Positions 45,166 through 55,108 of a stretch of 64,000 nt of DNA are shown here, in pieces (position 1 is the first letter of the stretch; each line of letters opens with the position of its first letter). The position numbers and the translations under genes were made by a program. Under the pieces are notes generated by a model that was given only the letters and a program-made list of their open reading frames with translations, was not told where the DNA came from and did not search any database. The stretch covers positions 3,534,001 through 3,598,000 of the forward strand of contig NZ_JAUSZX010000001.1 of assembly GCF_030818015.1 (NCBI RefSeq), written 5' to 3'. This DNA comes from Arthrobacter globiformis (lineage in GTDB: Bacteria > Actinomycetota > Actinomycetes > Actinomycetales > Micrococcaceae).

Positions 45166-46116
45166 ATGAAAATCAAAGCCTTGAAGTGGCTGTCCACGGT
45201 TCCCGTAGCCGTAGCCCTGGCCGTATCCCTGGCTGCTTGCGGTGGAGGCACCGCTGCTCCCAGTGGCTCGTCGACCGACGCCCTCGCCGGCAGCGACCAG
45301 CAGACGCTGGACAAGTACACCACCAAGGACGTCACCGCGCTGGACAAGATCGACAAGTCCAAGCTTGGCCTGATCACTCCCGGCACGCTCAAGGTCGGCA
45401 CCCTTTCGGACGCGCCGCCCAACATCTTCATCGACAAGGAAGGAAACTTCACGGGGTACGACAACGAACTCCTGAAGGCCATGGCGGCCAAGCTCGGCCT
45501 TAAGGTGGAGTTCGCGTCGACCAAGTTCCAGGGCCTCCTGGCGCAGGTGAAGAACAAGCAGTTCGACGTCGGCTCCTCCTCCATCTCCACCACGGACGCC
45601 CGCCGCGAGACCGTGGCCTTCACCAACGGCTACGACTTCGGCTACATGGCGATCGTGACCAAGGATAACGCGAAGGTGAAGTCCTTCGACGACCTGAAGC
45701 AGGGTGTACGCATCGGCGTCGTCCAGGGCACCGTCCAGGACGACTTCGTCACGAACACGCTGAAGCTCGAGCCGGTCCGCTTCCCGGACTACAACACGGT
45801 CTACGCGAACGTGAAGAGCGGCCAGATCGACGCCTGGGTTGCCCCTTCGCAGCAGGCCGAGGGCCAGGTCAAGTCGGGCGACGGCACGAAGATCGCCGAG
45901 AAGAAGGTCAACACCCAGAACTTCACGGCCTACGCAGTGGCCAAGGACAACAAGCCCCTCACTGACGCGCTCAACTCGGCGCTCGATGCCGTGATCGCCG
46001 ACGGCACCTGGACCAAGCTCACCGCCCAGTGGTACACGGACCGCCCGACCATCAAGGAGCAGACTCCTGAGGGCTGGAAGCCGGGCAGCAAGGCCGTCCA
46101 GGTCCCCACGAAGTAA
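45166..46116 (+). CDS. Polar amino acid ABC transporter, substrate-binding lipoprotein
   Basis: About 316 aa (ATG 45166; a GTG one codon earlier is possible). The signal peptide ends LAAC (lipobox Cys about residue 25). Family 3 solute receptor: PGTLKVGTLSDAPPNIFID, ITDxxR-equivalent STTDARRETVAFTNGYDFGYMAIV, GVRIGVVQGTVQDDFV. Ligand is likely an amino acid or its derivative. First gene of a three-gene operon. Confidence 0.93.
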   Translation: MKIKALKWLSTVPVAVALAVSLAACGGGTAAPSGSSTDALAGSDQQTLDKYTTKDVTALDKIDKSKLGLITPGTLKVGTLSDAPPNIFIDKEGNFTGYDNELLKAMAAKLGLKVEFASTKFQGLLAQVKNKQFDVGSSSISTTDARRETVAFTNGYDFGYMAIVTKDNAKVKSFDDLKQGVRIGVVQGTVQDDFVTNTLKLEPVRFPDYNTVYANVKSGQIDAWVAPSQQAEGQVKSGDGTKIAEKKVNTQNFTAYAVAKDNKPLTDALNSALDAVIADGTWTKLTAQWYTDRPTIKEQTPEGWKPGSKAVQVPTK

Positions 46117-46134
46117 CCAACTGACAGGCGCCAC

Positions 46135-46899
46135 ATGGATTATCTGAACAGGCTCGCCGAGACCTTCCTCGACTGGAAGGCCATCGCCGAAGTACTCCCG
46201 GCCATGTTCGCGGTCGGTCTGCCCAACACCCTCGTCCTCGCAATCGTCTCGGGCATCATCGGCTGCGTGGTCGGCATGGTGCTGGCCCTGATGGGCATCT
46301 CGCGCAATCCTGTGGCGCGGTGGGCCGCCCGGGTGTACACGGACGTGTTCCGTGGCCTCCCGGCGGTTCTCACCATCCTCGTCATCGGCCTCGGCTTCGG
46401 CCCGATCTTCCGCGAGGTGACAGGGGTCACCAGCCCCTACCCCATGGGCATCGCGGCGCTCTCGCTCATGTCCAGCGCCTACATCGGGGAGATCTTCCGT
46501 TCCGGCATCCAAAGCGTCGATAAGGGCCAGCTCGAGGCCGCCCGCGCCTTGGGCTTCGGCTACGGCCCCTCGCTGCGCATGGTCGTGGTGCCGCAGGGCA
46601 TCCGCCGTGTGCTCCCGGCGCTGGTGAACCAGTTCATCGCGCTGATCAAGGAATCCTCGCTGGTCTTCACCCTGGGGCTCCTGGCCTCCGAACGGGAGCT
46701 GTTCCAGATCGGCCAGGACGCCGCCGCCCGAAGCGGCAACCTGTCCGGCTACGTGGCGGCCGCGGTGTTCTATCTGGCGATGACCGTTCCGCTGACGCAC
46801 TTCGTCAACTGGATCGACGCGCGCCTGCGCACCGGCCGGCCGCAGAAGATGGAACCGGACGAGGCTGCAGCCGTCGTCGGGAAGGGAGCCCACTCATGA
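46135..46899 (+). CDS. Polar amino acid ABC transporter permease
   Basis: 254 aa, five membrane spans. The EAA loop is [31 protein letters not shown], typical of HisM/GlnP-type permeases. [20 protein letters not shown] is the other family signature. Follows the receptor gene by 18 bases and overlaps the ATPase gene by four (ATGA). Confidence 0.94.
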   Translation: MDYLNRLAETFLDWKAIAEVLPAMFAVGLPNTLVLAIVSGIIGCVVGMVLALMGISRNPVARWAARVYTDVFRGLPAVLTILVIGLGFGPIFREVTGVTSPYPMGIAALSLMSSAYIGEIFRSGIQSVDKGQLEAARALGFGYGPSLRMVVVPQGIRRVLPALVNQFIALIKESSLVFTLGLLASERELFQIGQDAAARSGNLSGYVAAAVFYLAMTVPLTHFVNWIDARLRTGRPQKMEPDEAAAVVGKGAHS

Positions 46900-47633
46900 G
46901 CCAGTTCACCTCAGGCTCTCTCGAAGCGAAAAACGTCCATCTCGCCTTCGGGCACAACAAGGTCCTGCGCGGCATCGACCTGAGCGTCCCGGCCGGCACC
47001 ACGGCGTCGGTAATCGGGCCGTCCGGCTCCGGGAAGTCGACCCTTCTGCGGGTGATGAACCGGCTGATCGAACCGGATGCCGGGGACATCCTCCTGGACG
47101 GCAAATCGGTCCTGAACGAGAACCCGGATGAGCTCCGGCGCAGGATCGGCATGGTTTTCCAGCAGTTCAACCTGTTCCCGCACAAGAGCGTGGGCGAGAA
47201 CGTGGCGTTTGCCCTGCGCAAGCTGCGGAAGCTGCCCAAGGAGCAGGCGCGCGAAGAGGCCCTCGACCAGCTCGACCTCGTCGGGCTCAGGCACAAGGCC
47301 GACGTCCGCCCTGCCACCCTCTCCGGCGGCCAGCAGCAGCGCGTTGCCATCGCACGGGCCCTCGCCATGAAGCCGGAGGTCATGTTCTTCGACGAGGCCA
47401 CCTCCGCCCTGGACCCGGAGCTGGTCAAGGGGGTCCTGGCCCTCATGGCGGACCTCGCGAAGGGCGGCATGACCATGGTGGTGGTTACCCACGAAATGGG
47501 CTTCTCGCGCAACGTCTCCGACACCGTAACCTTTATGGACGGCGGTGTGGTGGTGGAGTCGGGTCCGCCCGGCCAGGTGTTTGAAAACCCGCAGACCGAA
47601 CGGCTGCAGGGTTTCCTCTCGGACGTCCTGTAG
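46896..47633 (+). CDS. Polar amino acid ABC transporter ATPase
   Basis: 245 aa. Walker [11 protein letters not shown]-loop [18 protein letters not shown], signature [15 protein letters not shown], Walker [16 protein letters not shown]-loop [14 protein letters not shown] [16 protein letters not shown] typical GlnQ-type subunit. Confidence 0.95.
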   Translation: MSQFTSGSLEAKNVHLAFGHNKVLRGIDLSVPAGTTASVIGPSGSGKSTLLRVMNRLIEPDAGDILLDGKSVLNENPDELRRRIGMVFQQFNLFPHKSVGENVAFALRKLRKLPKEQAREEALDQLDLVGLRHKADVRPATLSGGQQQRVAIARALAMKPEVMFFDEATSALDPELVKGVLALMADLAKGGMTMVVVTHEMGFSRNVSDTVTFMDGGVVVESGPPGQVFENPQTERLQGFLSDVL

Positions 47634-47652
47634 GCACACCGGAACACCGGAC

Positions 47653-47700
47653 AGTAAAAAACTCTGGCACCCGCCGCGGCGGGTGCCAGAGTTTTTTACT
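47653..47700. terminator. Perfect 48-base palindromic bidirectional terminator
   Basis: Positions 47653-47676 and 47677-47700 are exact inverted repeats (24 bases each) beginning AGTAAAAAACTCTGGC. The A/T-runs on both ends make it an efficient terminator for the importer operon (+) and for hemL (-). Confidence 0.92.
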
Positions 47701-47738
47701 GGAAAGAAAGTCCGACGCCGGGAGGCATCGACGGCGGT

Positions 47739-49070
47739 TTAGGCCTTCGCTGCGGCGGCCGCCTCCGCGGCGGCCGGCAGTGCCTCGAAGATCCGGTTCA
47801 TGGCGGCGTCGTCGTGCGCCGCGGACAGGAACCAGGCCTCGAAGACGGACGGCGGCAGGTAGACGCCCGAATCCAGCATGGAGTGGAAGAAAGGCGCGTA
47901 GCGGAACGACTCCTGCTTCAGTGCGTCGGTGTAGTTGTGGACCCCCTGCTCGGACGTGCCGAAGGCCACCGAGAACAGGTTACCGGCGCGCTGGATGGAG
48001 TGATCCACGCCGGCCGCAGCCAGGGCGGCGGACAGGGCGGCGGACAGCTCCAGCGACCGGGCGTCCACAAACGAGTACACGTCTCGGGTGGCGTGCGTCA
48101 GGGTGGCCACACCGGCAGCCATGGCCACCGGGTTGCCGGACAGCGTGCCCGCCTGGTAGACGGGACCGAGCGGCGCGAGGTAGTCCATGACGTCGGCACG
48201 TCCGCCGAGGGCCGCCGCCGGCATGCCCCCGCCGATCACCTTGCCGAATGTCAGAAGGTCGGGGGTCCACTTCTCGGTGGCGTCGGCGGCGCCGCCGGTG
48301 AGGCCCCAGTAGCCCGAGTAGCCCGTGCGGAAGCCAGTCAGGACCTCGTCGACGATCAGCAGCGCGCCGTGGGCGGCAGTGATCCGTGAGAGGCCGGCAT
48401 TGAAGCCTTCGCCGGGGGTGACCACGCCCATGTTGGCAGGCGCCGCCTCGGTGATGACGGCGGCGATGTTGGGCCCGTGCTCAGCGAAGGCTGCCTCAAC
48501 GGCGCCGAGGTCGTTGTACGGCAGCACCAGGGTCTCGGCGGCGGTGGCGGCCGTGACGCCTGCGGAACCGGGCAGGGCAAGCGTGGCCACGCCGGAGCCG
48601 GCGGACGCGAGCAGCCCGTCGAGGTGCCCGTGGTAGCAGCCGGCAAACTTGATGACCAGGTTGCGGCCGGTGAAGCCCCGGGCGAGCCGGATCGCCGTCA
48701 TGGTGGCTTCCGTTCCGGTTGAAACCATGCGCAGCCGTTCGACGGCGGACACGCGTTCCTTGACGATGGCCGCGAGGTTGGCCTCATCGGGGGTTGAGGC
48801 ACCGAAGGAGAGGCCGCGGTCCACGGCGGCGTGCACGGCGTCGAGGACAGCCGGGTGGGCGTGCCCCAGCAGGGCCGGGCCCCAGGAGCAGACCAGGTCC
48901 ACGTAGTCCTTGCCGTCGGCGTCCGTCAGGTAAGGGCCCTTGGCCGCGACCATGAAGCGGGGCGTGCCGCCGACGGAACCGAAGGCGCGGACGGGGGAGT
49001 TCACGCCGCCGGGCATCAGCTGGCGGGCTCGGTCGAAGAGTTCCTCGTTGCGAGGGGTGCTGGAAGTCAT
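47739..49070 (-). CDS. hemL: Glutamate-1-semialdehyde 2,1-aminomutase
   Basis: About 443 aa from ATG 49070 ([12 protein letters not shown]), preceded by GAAAG. Makes 5-aminolevulinate from glutamate-1-semialdehyde with [23 protein letters not shown] at the start is diagnostic; the PLP lysine is in [15 protein letters not shown]. Last gene of the plus-to-minus haem operon, after the LLM gene. Confidence 0.96.
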   Translation of the reverse strand: MTSSTPRNEELFDRARQLMPGGVNSPVRAFGSVGGTPRFMVAAKGPYLTDADGKDYVDLVCSWGPALLGHAHPAVLDAVHAAVDRGLSFGASTPDEANLAAIVKERVSAVERLRMVSTGTEATMTAIRLARGFTGRNLVIKFAGCYHGHLDGLLASAGSGVATLALPGSAGVTAATAAETLVLPYNDLGAVEAAFAEHGPNIAAVITEAAPANMGVVTPGEGFNAGLSRITAAHGALLIVDEVLTGFRTGYSGYWGLTGGAADATEKWTPDLLTFGKVIGGGMPAAALGGRADVMDYLAPLGPVYQAGTLSGNPVAMAAGVATLTHATRDVYSFVDARSLELSAALSAALAAAGVDHSIQRAGNLFSVAFGTSEQGVHNYTDALKQESFRYAPFFHSMLDSGVYLPPSVFEAWFLSAAHDDAAMNRIFEALPAAAEAAAAAKA

Positions 49071-49083
49071 GGTTCCCATTCTT

Positions 49084-50184
49084 TCAGTCTGCGGGAGTGT
49101 CACCGGACAGGAGCTCGGCCACCCGCGGTGCCACCACGGTGCCGAAGAGTTCGATGCAGCGCATCATGGATTCGTGCGGCAGCGTGCCGTTGCCGTATTT
49201 CAGGTCGAAGCGGTCGACGCCGAGGTTCCGCTTGAGCAGCGCTATCTTCTGCGCCACCGTCTCAGGCGAGCCGACGTACAGGGCACCCTCGGGACCGCAC
49301 ATGGTGTCGAACTCACGGCGGTTTCCCGGGCCCCAGCCCCGCTCTGCGCCGATCCTGTTCCGCTGGGCAAGCCAGTGCGGAAACAGCTCCTCGCGGGCCG
49401 CCTCATCGGTTTCAGCTATGTGGCCGGGCGAGTGGGTGGCGATTTGCTGCATGGGCTGGCCGTACTTGGCCATCGCCTCGCGGTACAGGTCCACCAGCGG
49501 AGCGAACGCGCGGGGCTGGCCGCCGATGATGGCAAAGATGATCGGGTAGCCGTACTCGGCGCACCGCAGGACGGACTCCGGGGTGCCGCCGACGCCGATC
49601 CAGGCCGGCAGCAGGTGGTGCTCCAGCGGCGGATAGACGCTCAGCCCCGCCAGCGCGGGTCTGGTTCGGCCCTCCCAATGGACCGGCTTTTGCGCCCGCA
49701 CCCTGTCGAAGAGCTCGAGCTTCTCCTCGAACAGCACCTCGTAGTCCGCCAGGTCCAGGCCGAACAGCGGAAAGGACTCGATGAACGAGCCGCGGCCCAG
49801 CATCACCTCGGCGCGGCCACCGGAGAGGGCGTCCACGGTGGAGAAGCGCTCGAACACGCGGATGGGGTCGTCCGAACTCAGGACGGTCACGGCCGAACCG
49901 AGCCGGATCCTGGCGGTCCTCGCCGCGGCGGCTGCCAGGAACACCTCGGGGGCGGACACGGCAAAGTCGCGGCGGTGGTGCTCCCCTACACCGAAGGCGT
50001 GAAGCCCGACGGCGTCGGCCAGGACCGCCTGGTCCAGCAGGTCCCGCAGCACTTGGGCATGAGGCTTCGGCTCGCCGGCACGGTCCAGGCCGACGTCCCC
50101 GAACGTGTTCAGGCCCAGCAGGATCTGTCCTGGACCCACCGGAGCGGTGGGTGCTGTGGTCTGGCCCGGGGCCGGCGCCGGCAT
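49084..50184 (-). CDS. LLM-class flavin-dependent oxidoreductase
   Basis: 366 aa bacterial luciferase-like monooxygenase fold: [21 protein letters not shown] near the start, [43 protein letters not shown]. Uses FMN or F420. Its ATG overlaps the hemB stop (TGATG) and its own stop is 13 bases before hemL, so it is built into the haem operon. Function there is unknown; no haem-pathway step is missing that it would fill. Confidence 0.9.
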   Translation of the reverse strand: MPAPAPGQTTAPTAPVGPGQILLGLNTFGDVGLDRAGEPKPHAQVLRDLLDQAVLADAVGLHAFGVGEHHRRDFAVSAPEVFLAAAAARTARIRLGSAVTVLSSDDPIRVFERFSTVDALSGGRAEVMLGRGSFIESFPLFGLDLADYEVLFEEKLELFDRVRAQKPVHWEGRTRPALAGLSVYPPLEHHLLPAWIGVGGTPESVLRCAEYGYPIIFAIIGGQPRAFAPLVDLYREAMAKYGQPMQQIATHSPGHIAETDEAAREELFPHWLAQRNRIGAERGWGPGNRREFDTMCGPEGALYVGSPETVAQKIALLKRNLGVDRFDLKYGNGTLPHESMMRCIELFGTVVAPRVAELLSGDTPAD

Positions 50185-51164
50185 CAGGATTCCTTGAGCC
50201 AGCCGGCGATTTCGCTGGCCCAGTACGTGAGGACCATGTTGGCCCCGGCGCGGCGGATGCCGAGGACTGATTCGGTGATCGCCGCCCGCCGGTCGATCCA
50301 GCCGTTGGCAGCGGCGGCCTCGATCATGGCGTACTCGCCGGAGATCTGGTAGGCCGCGACCGGCACGGGGCTCATCGCGGCGACGTCGGCGAGGATGTCG
50401 AGGTAGCTCATGGCCGGTTTGACCATCACCATGTCCGCACCCTCGGCAAGATCCAGTTCCACCTCCTGGATGGCCTCGCGGCGGTTGGCGGCATCCATCT
50501 GGTAGGTCCTGCGGTCGCCCTTCAGCTGCGAGTCCACCGCTTCCCGGAACGGGCCGTAGAACGCCGACGCGTACTTCGCGGCGTAGGCCACCACGGCGGT
50601 GTTAACGTGACCGGCGTCCTCCAGGGCCTGGCGGATCACGCCGATCTGTCCGTCCATCATTCCGGACGGGCCCAGCACGTGGGCGCCGGCGTCGGCCTGG
50701 GCCACCGCCATCTTCGCGTAGATCTCCAGCGTGGCGTCGTTGTCCACGTAGCCGTCGCTGTCGAGGATGCCGCAGTGGCCGTGGTCGGTGAATTCGTCCA
50801 GGCAGACGTCGCTCATCACCACGAGGCTGTCCCCCACCTCCGCCCGCACGTCGCGGATGGCCTTGTTGAGCACTCCGTCCGGGTCCAGCGACGCCGTGCC
50901 CTCCGCGTCCCGGCTCTCGGGAATACCGAACAGCATGATGCCGCCGACGCCCAGTTCCACGGCTTCGGCCGCCGCCCGCTTAAGCGTGTCGGTGGTGTGC
51001 TGCACGACGCCGGGCATGGAGGCGATCGGGTTGGGCTCCGAGAGCCCCTCGCGGATGAACGCGGGAAGGATCAGGTCTGCCGGGGCGAGCCGGTGCTCAG
51101 CCGTGAGCCTGCGCATGGCGGGGGTGGTGCGGAGCCGCCGGGGGCGGTGGTGCGGAAAGCTCAT
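50184..51164 (-). CDS. hemB: Delta-aminolevulinic acid dehydratase (porphobilinogen synthase)
   Basis: 326 aa. Condenses two 5-aminolevulinate molecules to porphobilinogen. Active lysines lie in [13 protein letters not shown] and [28 protein letters not shown] is the metal-binding loop, here with [11 protein letters not shown] (a Mg-type, Asp/His-bearing loop rather than three zinc cysteines). Confidence 0.96.
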   Translation of the reverse strand: MSFPHHRPRRLRTTPAMRRLTAEHRLAPADLILPAFIREGLSEPNPIASMPGVVQHTTDTLKRAAAEAVELGVGGIMLFGIPESRDAEGTASLDPDGVLNKAIRDVRAEVGDSLVVMSDVCLDEFTDHGHCGILDSDGYVDNDATLEIYAKMAVAQADAGAHVLGPSGMMDGQIGVIRQALEDAGHVNTAVVAYAAKYASAFYGPFREAVDSQLKGDRRTYQMDAANRREAIQEVELDLAEGADMVMVKPAMSYLDILADVAAMSPVPVAAYQISGEYAMIEAAAANGWIDRRAAITESVLGIRRAGANMVLTYWASEIAGWLKES

Positions 51165-51206
51165 GTCCTGTCCTTCACTGTGGGCCTGCTGTTGATGAGT
51201 GGATGT

Positions 51207-52088
51207 TTAGGGGGCAAACGCCCGGATGACGGCCGCCACGAGCCCTTCGGGCGTGGCCTCCCGGGCCGTGGCCGCCACTGTGAGCCCCTGCGCTTCCGCC
51301 AAGGCCGCTGTTGCCGGGCCGATGGCCACGAGGCGGCAGGAGCCGAGAGGCGCCAGGGTGGCGCAGATGCGCCGCACCGCGCTGGGTGAGGCGGCGACGA
51401 CGGCGGCCAGGACGCCGTCGTCGACCTCGGCTTTCGCTTCGGCGGGCGTCAGCAGCGGCAGCGCGGCGGCCGTGCCTTCGCTGTCGGGCTGGCCAAGGCC
51501 ACTAAGAGTCCGGCCGAGGCGCCGCGCCGGCTCGGCCGGAAAGTCCACCGTGGAATAGGCCACCACAGTGCGGACCCGGGCACCCTTCGCCTCAAGTCCG
51601 CGGGCCAGCGCAGGGGCGGCGATATCGGCCTGCGGCAGCAGCACATCGGCGGGCCCGCCGGGCCACCCGTTGACGATCCCGGCGGCTGAATGTTCTTGCT
51701 CCGGCTCGAAGTGCACGGCAATTCCCGCAGCCTCAAGCGCCCTCCGGCTGGCGGGGCCAATGGCGGCAACCCGGGTTCCGGCCGGAAGCCAGTCGCCCAG
51801 TTTTACGGCGTGCTCTGCCGCCTTTTCCTGCAAGGCCAGGACGGTGGTGGCACTGCTGACCACGAGCCATTCAAAGCTGCCCGCGCCCAGCGCCGCGAAG
51901 GCGTCGTCGAACGCAGCCTGGTCCGGGGCGCGTTCGGCGGCCGTCAGCGGCAGCAGGAGGGGAACGGCACCGGCCAGCCGCAGTGCCTCCGCTAATGGTC
52001 CGGACCGCTCGGGGCTTCGCGTCACCAGGACGCGGGACCCTTCCAGCGGGCGCCCGCCAGCCCGGTTCTCCCCGCTCGTCGTTCCCAT
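51207..52088 (-). CDS. hemD: Uroporphyrinogen-III synthase
   Basis: 293 aa. Cyclises hydroxymethylbilane with D-ring inversion. Two-domain alpha/beta fold: LEGSRVLVTRSPERSGPLAEALR at the start, FEWLVVSSATTV, and VVAASPSAVRRICATLAPLG near the end. The family is poorly conserved, so the call rests partly on position between hemC and hemB. Confidence 0.9.
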   Translation of the reverse strand: MGTTSGENRAGGRPLEGSRVLVTRSPERSGPLAEALRLAGAVPLLLPLTAAERAPDQAAFDDAFAALGAGSFEWLVVSSATTVLALQEKAAEHAVKLGDWLPAGTRVAAIGPASRRALEAAGIAVHFEPEQEHSAAGIVNGWPGGPADVLLPQADIAAPALARGLEAKGARVRTVVAYSTVDFPAEPARRLGRTLSGLGQPDSEGTAAALPLLTPAEAKAEVDDGVLAAVVAASPSAVRRICATLAPLGSCRLVAIGPATAALAEAQGLTVAATAREATPEGLVAAVIRAFAP

Positions 52089-52105
52089 ACGGTGGCCGGC
52101 TGCGG

Positions 52106-53104
52106 TCAGGAAGCCGTCAGGTCCGCGATGTCCGCAGCCCCCGCTGCCAGCAGGACCTCGGCCAGTTCGATTCCGAGCAGGGTGGCACCAACTTCGGTGA
52201 GTCCGTCCGTGGCCCGCTTGTCCCGCACCGAGGCGGTGCCGTCCACGGCGCAGACGACAGCTTCCAGGTGGAGCATGCTGCCCTTGCGGTACGCGTAGGC
52301 GCCCACGGGGGCGGCGCAGCCCGCCTCGAGCCGGGCAAGCAGTGCACGTTCGGCCGTGACCGCGAGCCGCGTGTCGGCGTCGTCAAGGGCGGCCAGCGCC
52401 TGGGCGAGCACGCCCTGCGACCCCTCGGTGGACCCGGCCCGGCGGGGCGCCTCAGCGGTGCGGCATTCGATGGCCAGCGAGCCCTGGCCAGCTGCCGGGA
52501 GCATGATGTCCGTCTCCAGGTATTCGGTGACGGTGTCCAGGCGGCCGATCCGTTCCAGTCCGGCTGCGGCGAGGATGACGGCGTCGAGGTCGCACGACTT
52601 CCCGGCAACCACGGCGTCGGTGGCGTTGCCCGGCAGGCCGGGCACCCGGCCCAGCCGCGTGTCGACGTTGCCGCGGATGTCCACGATGTCCAGGTCGGGG
52701 CGGACGGCGCGCAGCTGCGCGGCCCTGCGGGGCGAGCCGGTGCCGACGCGGGCGCCCTTGGGCAGGTCGGCCAGCTTGAGGCCGTCGCGGGCGCACAGGA
52801 CGTCGCGGACGTCCACGCGGGGCGGGGTTGCGGCCAGCGTCAGGCCCGGGGCAGAACCCGTGGGCAGGTCCTTGAGGGAGTGGACAGCCACGTCGCACTC
52901 GTTCCGCAGCAGCGCGTCGCGCAGCGCGGCGACGAAGACGCCGGTGCCGCCCATCTGGGACAGCGAGCCGGTGAGGACGTCGCCGTCGGTCCTGACATGG
53001 ACGAGTTCGACGTCGAACCCTCCGACGGCGGCCAGCCGGTCGGCTGTCTGCTGTGTCTGGGTCAGGGCGAGCTTGCTCGCCCTGGTGCCGATCCGTACTG
53101 TCAC
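52106..53104 (-). CDS. hemC: Porphobilinogen deaminase (hydroxymethylbilane synthase)
   Basis: 332 aa. GTG start at 53104 inside the ferrochelatase stop (GTGA). Opening VRIGTRASKLALTQTQQTADRL and catalytic FVAALRDALLRNECDVAVHSLKDLPT are diagnostic; the dipyrromethane cofactor cysteine is in RLEAGCAAPVGAYA. A much longer open frame upstream in the same frame overlaps hemH and is spurious. Confidence 0.96.
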   Translation of the reverse strand: MTVRIGTRASKLALTQTQQTADRLAAVGGFDVELVHVRTDGDVLTGSLSQMGGTGVFVAALRDALLRNECDVAVHSLKDLPTGSAPGLTLAATPPRVDVRDVLCARDGLKLADLPKGARVGTGSPRRAAQLRAVRPDLDIVDIRGNVDTRLGRVPGLPGNATDAVVAGKSCDLDAVILAAAGLERIGRLDTVTEYLETDIMLPAAGQGSLAIECRTAEAPRRAGSTEGSQGVLAQALAALDDADTRLAVTAERALLARLEAGCAAPVGAYAYRKGSMLHLEAVVCAVDGTASVRDKRATDGLTEVGATLLGIELAEVLLAAGAADIADLTAS

Positions 53105-54336
53105 TTCGCGTCCCGCCCGGCGGCAGGGTAGGGGTCGTGCCCCTGGCCCACGGTGGTGTCGGCGCCGGCAATGGTGGGCTTTGCGCCGCGGAAGTTTTCG
53201 CAGCAGCCGGGACGGCATACGTCGTACCAGGGGCCGAGGCCGGTAACGGCCTGGCGGTCCGCGATGTTGTTGGCTACCGTCCGTTCGCAGATCAGGTCCA
53301 CGAGTCCCTCGACAAAGCGGCGGTGCGTCCCCGGCGTGGGCACGCGCGTGGCGGCGAGGCCCAGGTCCTGGCAGGTCTGCAGCGCTTCGGTGTCGAGGTC
53401 CCAGACCACCTCCATGTGGTCGCTGACGAAGCCCAGGGGCACGATCACAATGCCCGCGACGCCCTGCTTGGCGAGGTCCTCGATGGCATCGTTGATGTCC
53501 GGCTCGAGCCACGGGATATGCGGAGCGCCGGACCGGGACTGGTAGACGAGGGACCACGGCGCGGACATGCCGGAATCGGCTTCCACGCGGCGCATGATCT
53601 CCGCGCCGTTGGCGAGATGCTGGGCCACGTAGGCGGAATCCTGCGCAAACTCGCGGGGTTCGTCCTCGGAGCGGCCGGCGGCCACAGCATCCCGGGTGGG
53701 GATGGAGTGGGTGGCGAAGAGAATATGGATGGGGGCGTCCGGCTTGCCGGCGGCGGCCAGTTGGGCGCGCACCTCGGCGACTCCCTCGGCGGTGCCCGCA
53801 ATGAAGGGTTCCACGAAGCCGGGGTGGTCGAAGTACTGGCGGACCTTGTCCACTTCCAGCCTGCCATCGAGCCCGGTTTCGGTCAGGGCCATGCCGATGT
53901 CCTCGCGGTACTGGCGGCAGCTGGAGTAAGAGGAGTACGCGCTCGTGGTGAGCATGAGCAGGCGGCGGTGGCCGGCGTCGTACGCGTCCTGGAGCGTCTG
54001 CGGGATGTAGGGGTCCCAGTTGCGGTTGCCCCACAGCACGGGCAGGTCGATCCCCCGCGTTGCCAGCTCGGCTTCGAGGGCGGCCTTCAGTTCGCGGTTC
54101 TGCTGGTTGATCGGGCTGATGCCGCCGTTGGCGCGGTAGTGGTGGGACACCTCTTCCAGCCGCTCATCGGGGATCCCCCGGCCACGGGTGACGTTGCGGA
54201 GGAACGGAATCACGTCGTCCTGGCCTTCGGGGCCGCCGAAGGAGGCGAGGAGGATGCCGTCGTATTCCTTGGGGGCCATCCTGCCGGCCTCGGTGACAGG
54301 ATTCGCGACGCCTTCCTGTGGGTCCAACGGACTCAT
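53101..54336 (-). CDS. cpfC: Coproporphyrin III ferrochelatase (CpfC/HemH)
   Basis: 411 aa. Inserts Fe(II) into coproporphyrin III. Metal-channel histidine in FATHSIPTRDA and the conserved FVSDHMEVVWDLD. Cysteine 140 in SSCRQYRED plus the C-terminal CRPGCC group match the cysteines that hold a [2Fe-2S] cluster in actinobacterial enzymes. ATGA overlap with chdC, GTGA overlap with hemC. Confidence 0.95.
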   Translation of the reverse strand: MSPLDPQEGVANPVTEAGRMAPKEYDGILLASFGGPEGQDDVIPFLRNVTRGRGIPDERLEEVSHHYRANGGISPINQQNRELKAALEAELATRGIDLPVLWGNRNWDPYIPQTLQDAYDAGHRRLLMLTTSAYSSYSSCRQYREDIGMALTETGLDGRLEVDKVRQYFDHPGFVEPFIAGTAEGVAEVRAQLAAAGKPDAPIHILFATHSIPTRDAVAAGRSEDEPREFAQDSAYVAQHLANGAEIMRRVEADSGMSAPWSLVYQSRSGAPHIPWLEPDINDAIEDLAKQGVAGIVIVPLGFVSDHMEVVWDLDTEALQTCQDLGLAATRVPTPGTHRRFVEGLVDLICERTVANNIADRQAVTGLGPWYDVCRPGCCENFRGAKPTIAGADTTVGQGHDPYPAAGRDAK

Positions 54337-55034
54337 GCGAGAACCTCGGCAATCTCGCCGGAGGTGATCCGCCGGCCGGTGTAGAACGGGATCTCCTCGC
54401 GGACGTGGTTACGTGCTTCGGTGGAACGCAGGTGGCGCATCAGGTCAACGAGGTCCACGAGCTCGGGCGCTTCCAGGCCGAGGATCCACTCCCAGTCCCC
54501 GAGGGCAAATGAGGAAACCGTGTTGGAAATGACCTGCGGGAAGTCGCGGCCGAGCAGGCCGTGGTCGCGCAGCATCTTGCCGCGCTCGTTCTCCGGGAGC
54601 AGGTACCACTCGTAGGAGCGGACGAACGGGTATACGCACAGCCATTCCGCCGGCTCCACGCCGCGGGAAAACGCCGGGGTGTGGTTCTTGGCGAACTCCG
54701 CCTCGCGGTGCACGCCCATGGCGGACCACACGAGTTCCGTCCCCGCGAAGAGCTTGCTGCGACGGATGTCGCGGATGGCCTGCTGCAGGGCCTCGGGCTT
54801 GGGGCCGTGGAGCCAGACCATGACGTCGGCGTCGGCGCGCATGGCGGATACGTCGTAGCTTCCGCGGTGGGTCACCCCTCCCTGGGCCAGGCGCGCCACC
54901 AGGGCGTCGAAATCCTCGGCAGCATCGGCGCTGCGGAGGACCTCGGCGGTACGCTTGAAAACGGTCCAGAGGGTGAAGAACTGCTCGGCTGAGTCTTCGG
55001 TTTTGGTGACAGATTCGGCAGGAGTGTGGCTCAT
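54333..55034 (-). CDS. chdC: Coproheme decarboxylase (ChdC/HemQ)
   Basis: 233 aa chlorite-dismutase-fold enzyme that turns coproheme into haem b with peroxide. Reaction-radical tyrosine Y135 in LCVYPFVRSYEWYLLP and proximal haem ligand H158 in MLRDHGLLGRDF. First gene of the run chdC-cpfC-hemC-hemD-hemB-LLM-hemL. Its promoter region carries a 21-base palindrome. Confidence 0.96.
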   Translation of the reverse strand: MSHTPAESVTKTEDSAEQFFTLWTVFKRTAEVLRSADAAEDFDALVARLAQGGVTHRGSYDVSAMRADADVMVWLHGPKPEALQQAIRDIRRSKLFAGTELVWSAMGVHREAEFAKNHTPAFSRGVEPAEWLCVYPFVRSYEWYLLPENERGKMLRDHGLLGRDFPQVISNTVSSFALGDWEWILGLEAPELVDLVDLMRHLRSTEARNHVREEIPFYTGRRITSGEIAEVLA

Positions 55035-55079
55035 GGTTACTATCCTGCCCCTTCCATGCGGCCTAAGTCGAAAAACTCA

Positions 55080-55100
55080 ACTTCTACGTCGCGTAGAAGT
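55080..55100. promoter_or_regulatory. Palindrome between secreted-protein gene and chdC
   Basis: Nine-base arms ACTTCTACG and CGTAGAAGT around TCG. On the minus strand TTGAGTTTTTC follows, so it may terminate the upstream gene; equally it is 46 bases before chdC and could be an operator. The half-site TTCTACG recurs at 59090-59096 in front of hemA. Confidence 0.5.
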
Positions 55101-55108
55101 GGCTAATT

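Noticed and set aside
53102..54034. N-terminal extension of hemC to about 640 residues
   Set aside because: The extra part is an out-of-frame reading of cpfC; the GTG at 53104 gives the correct HemC start.
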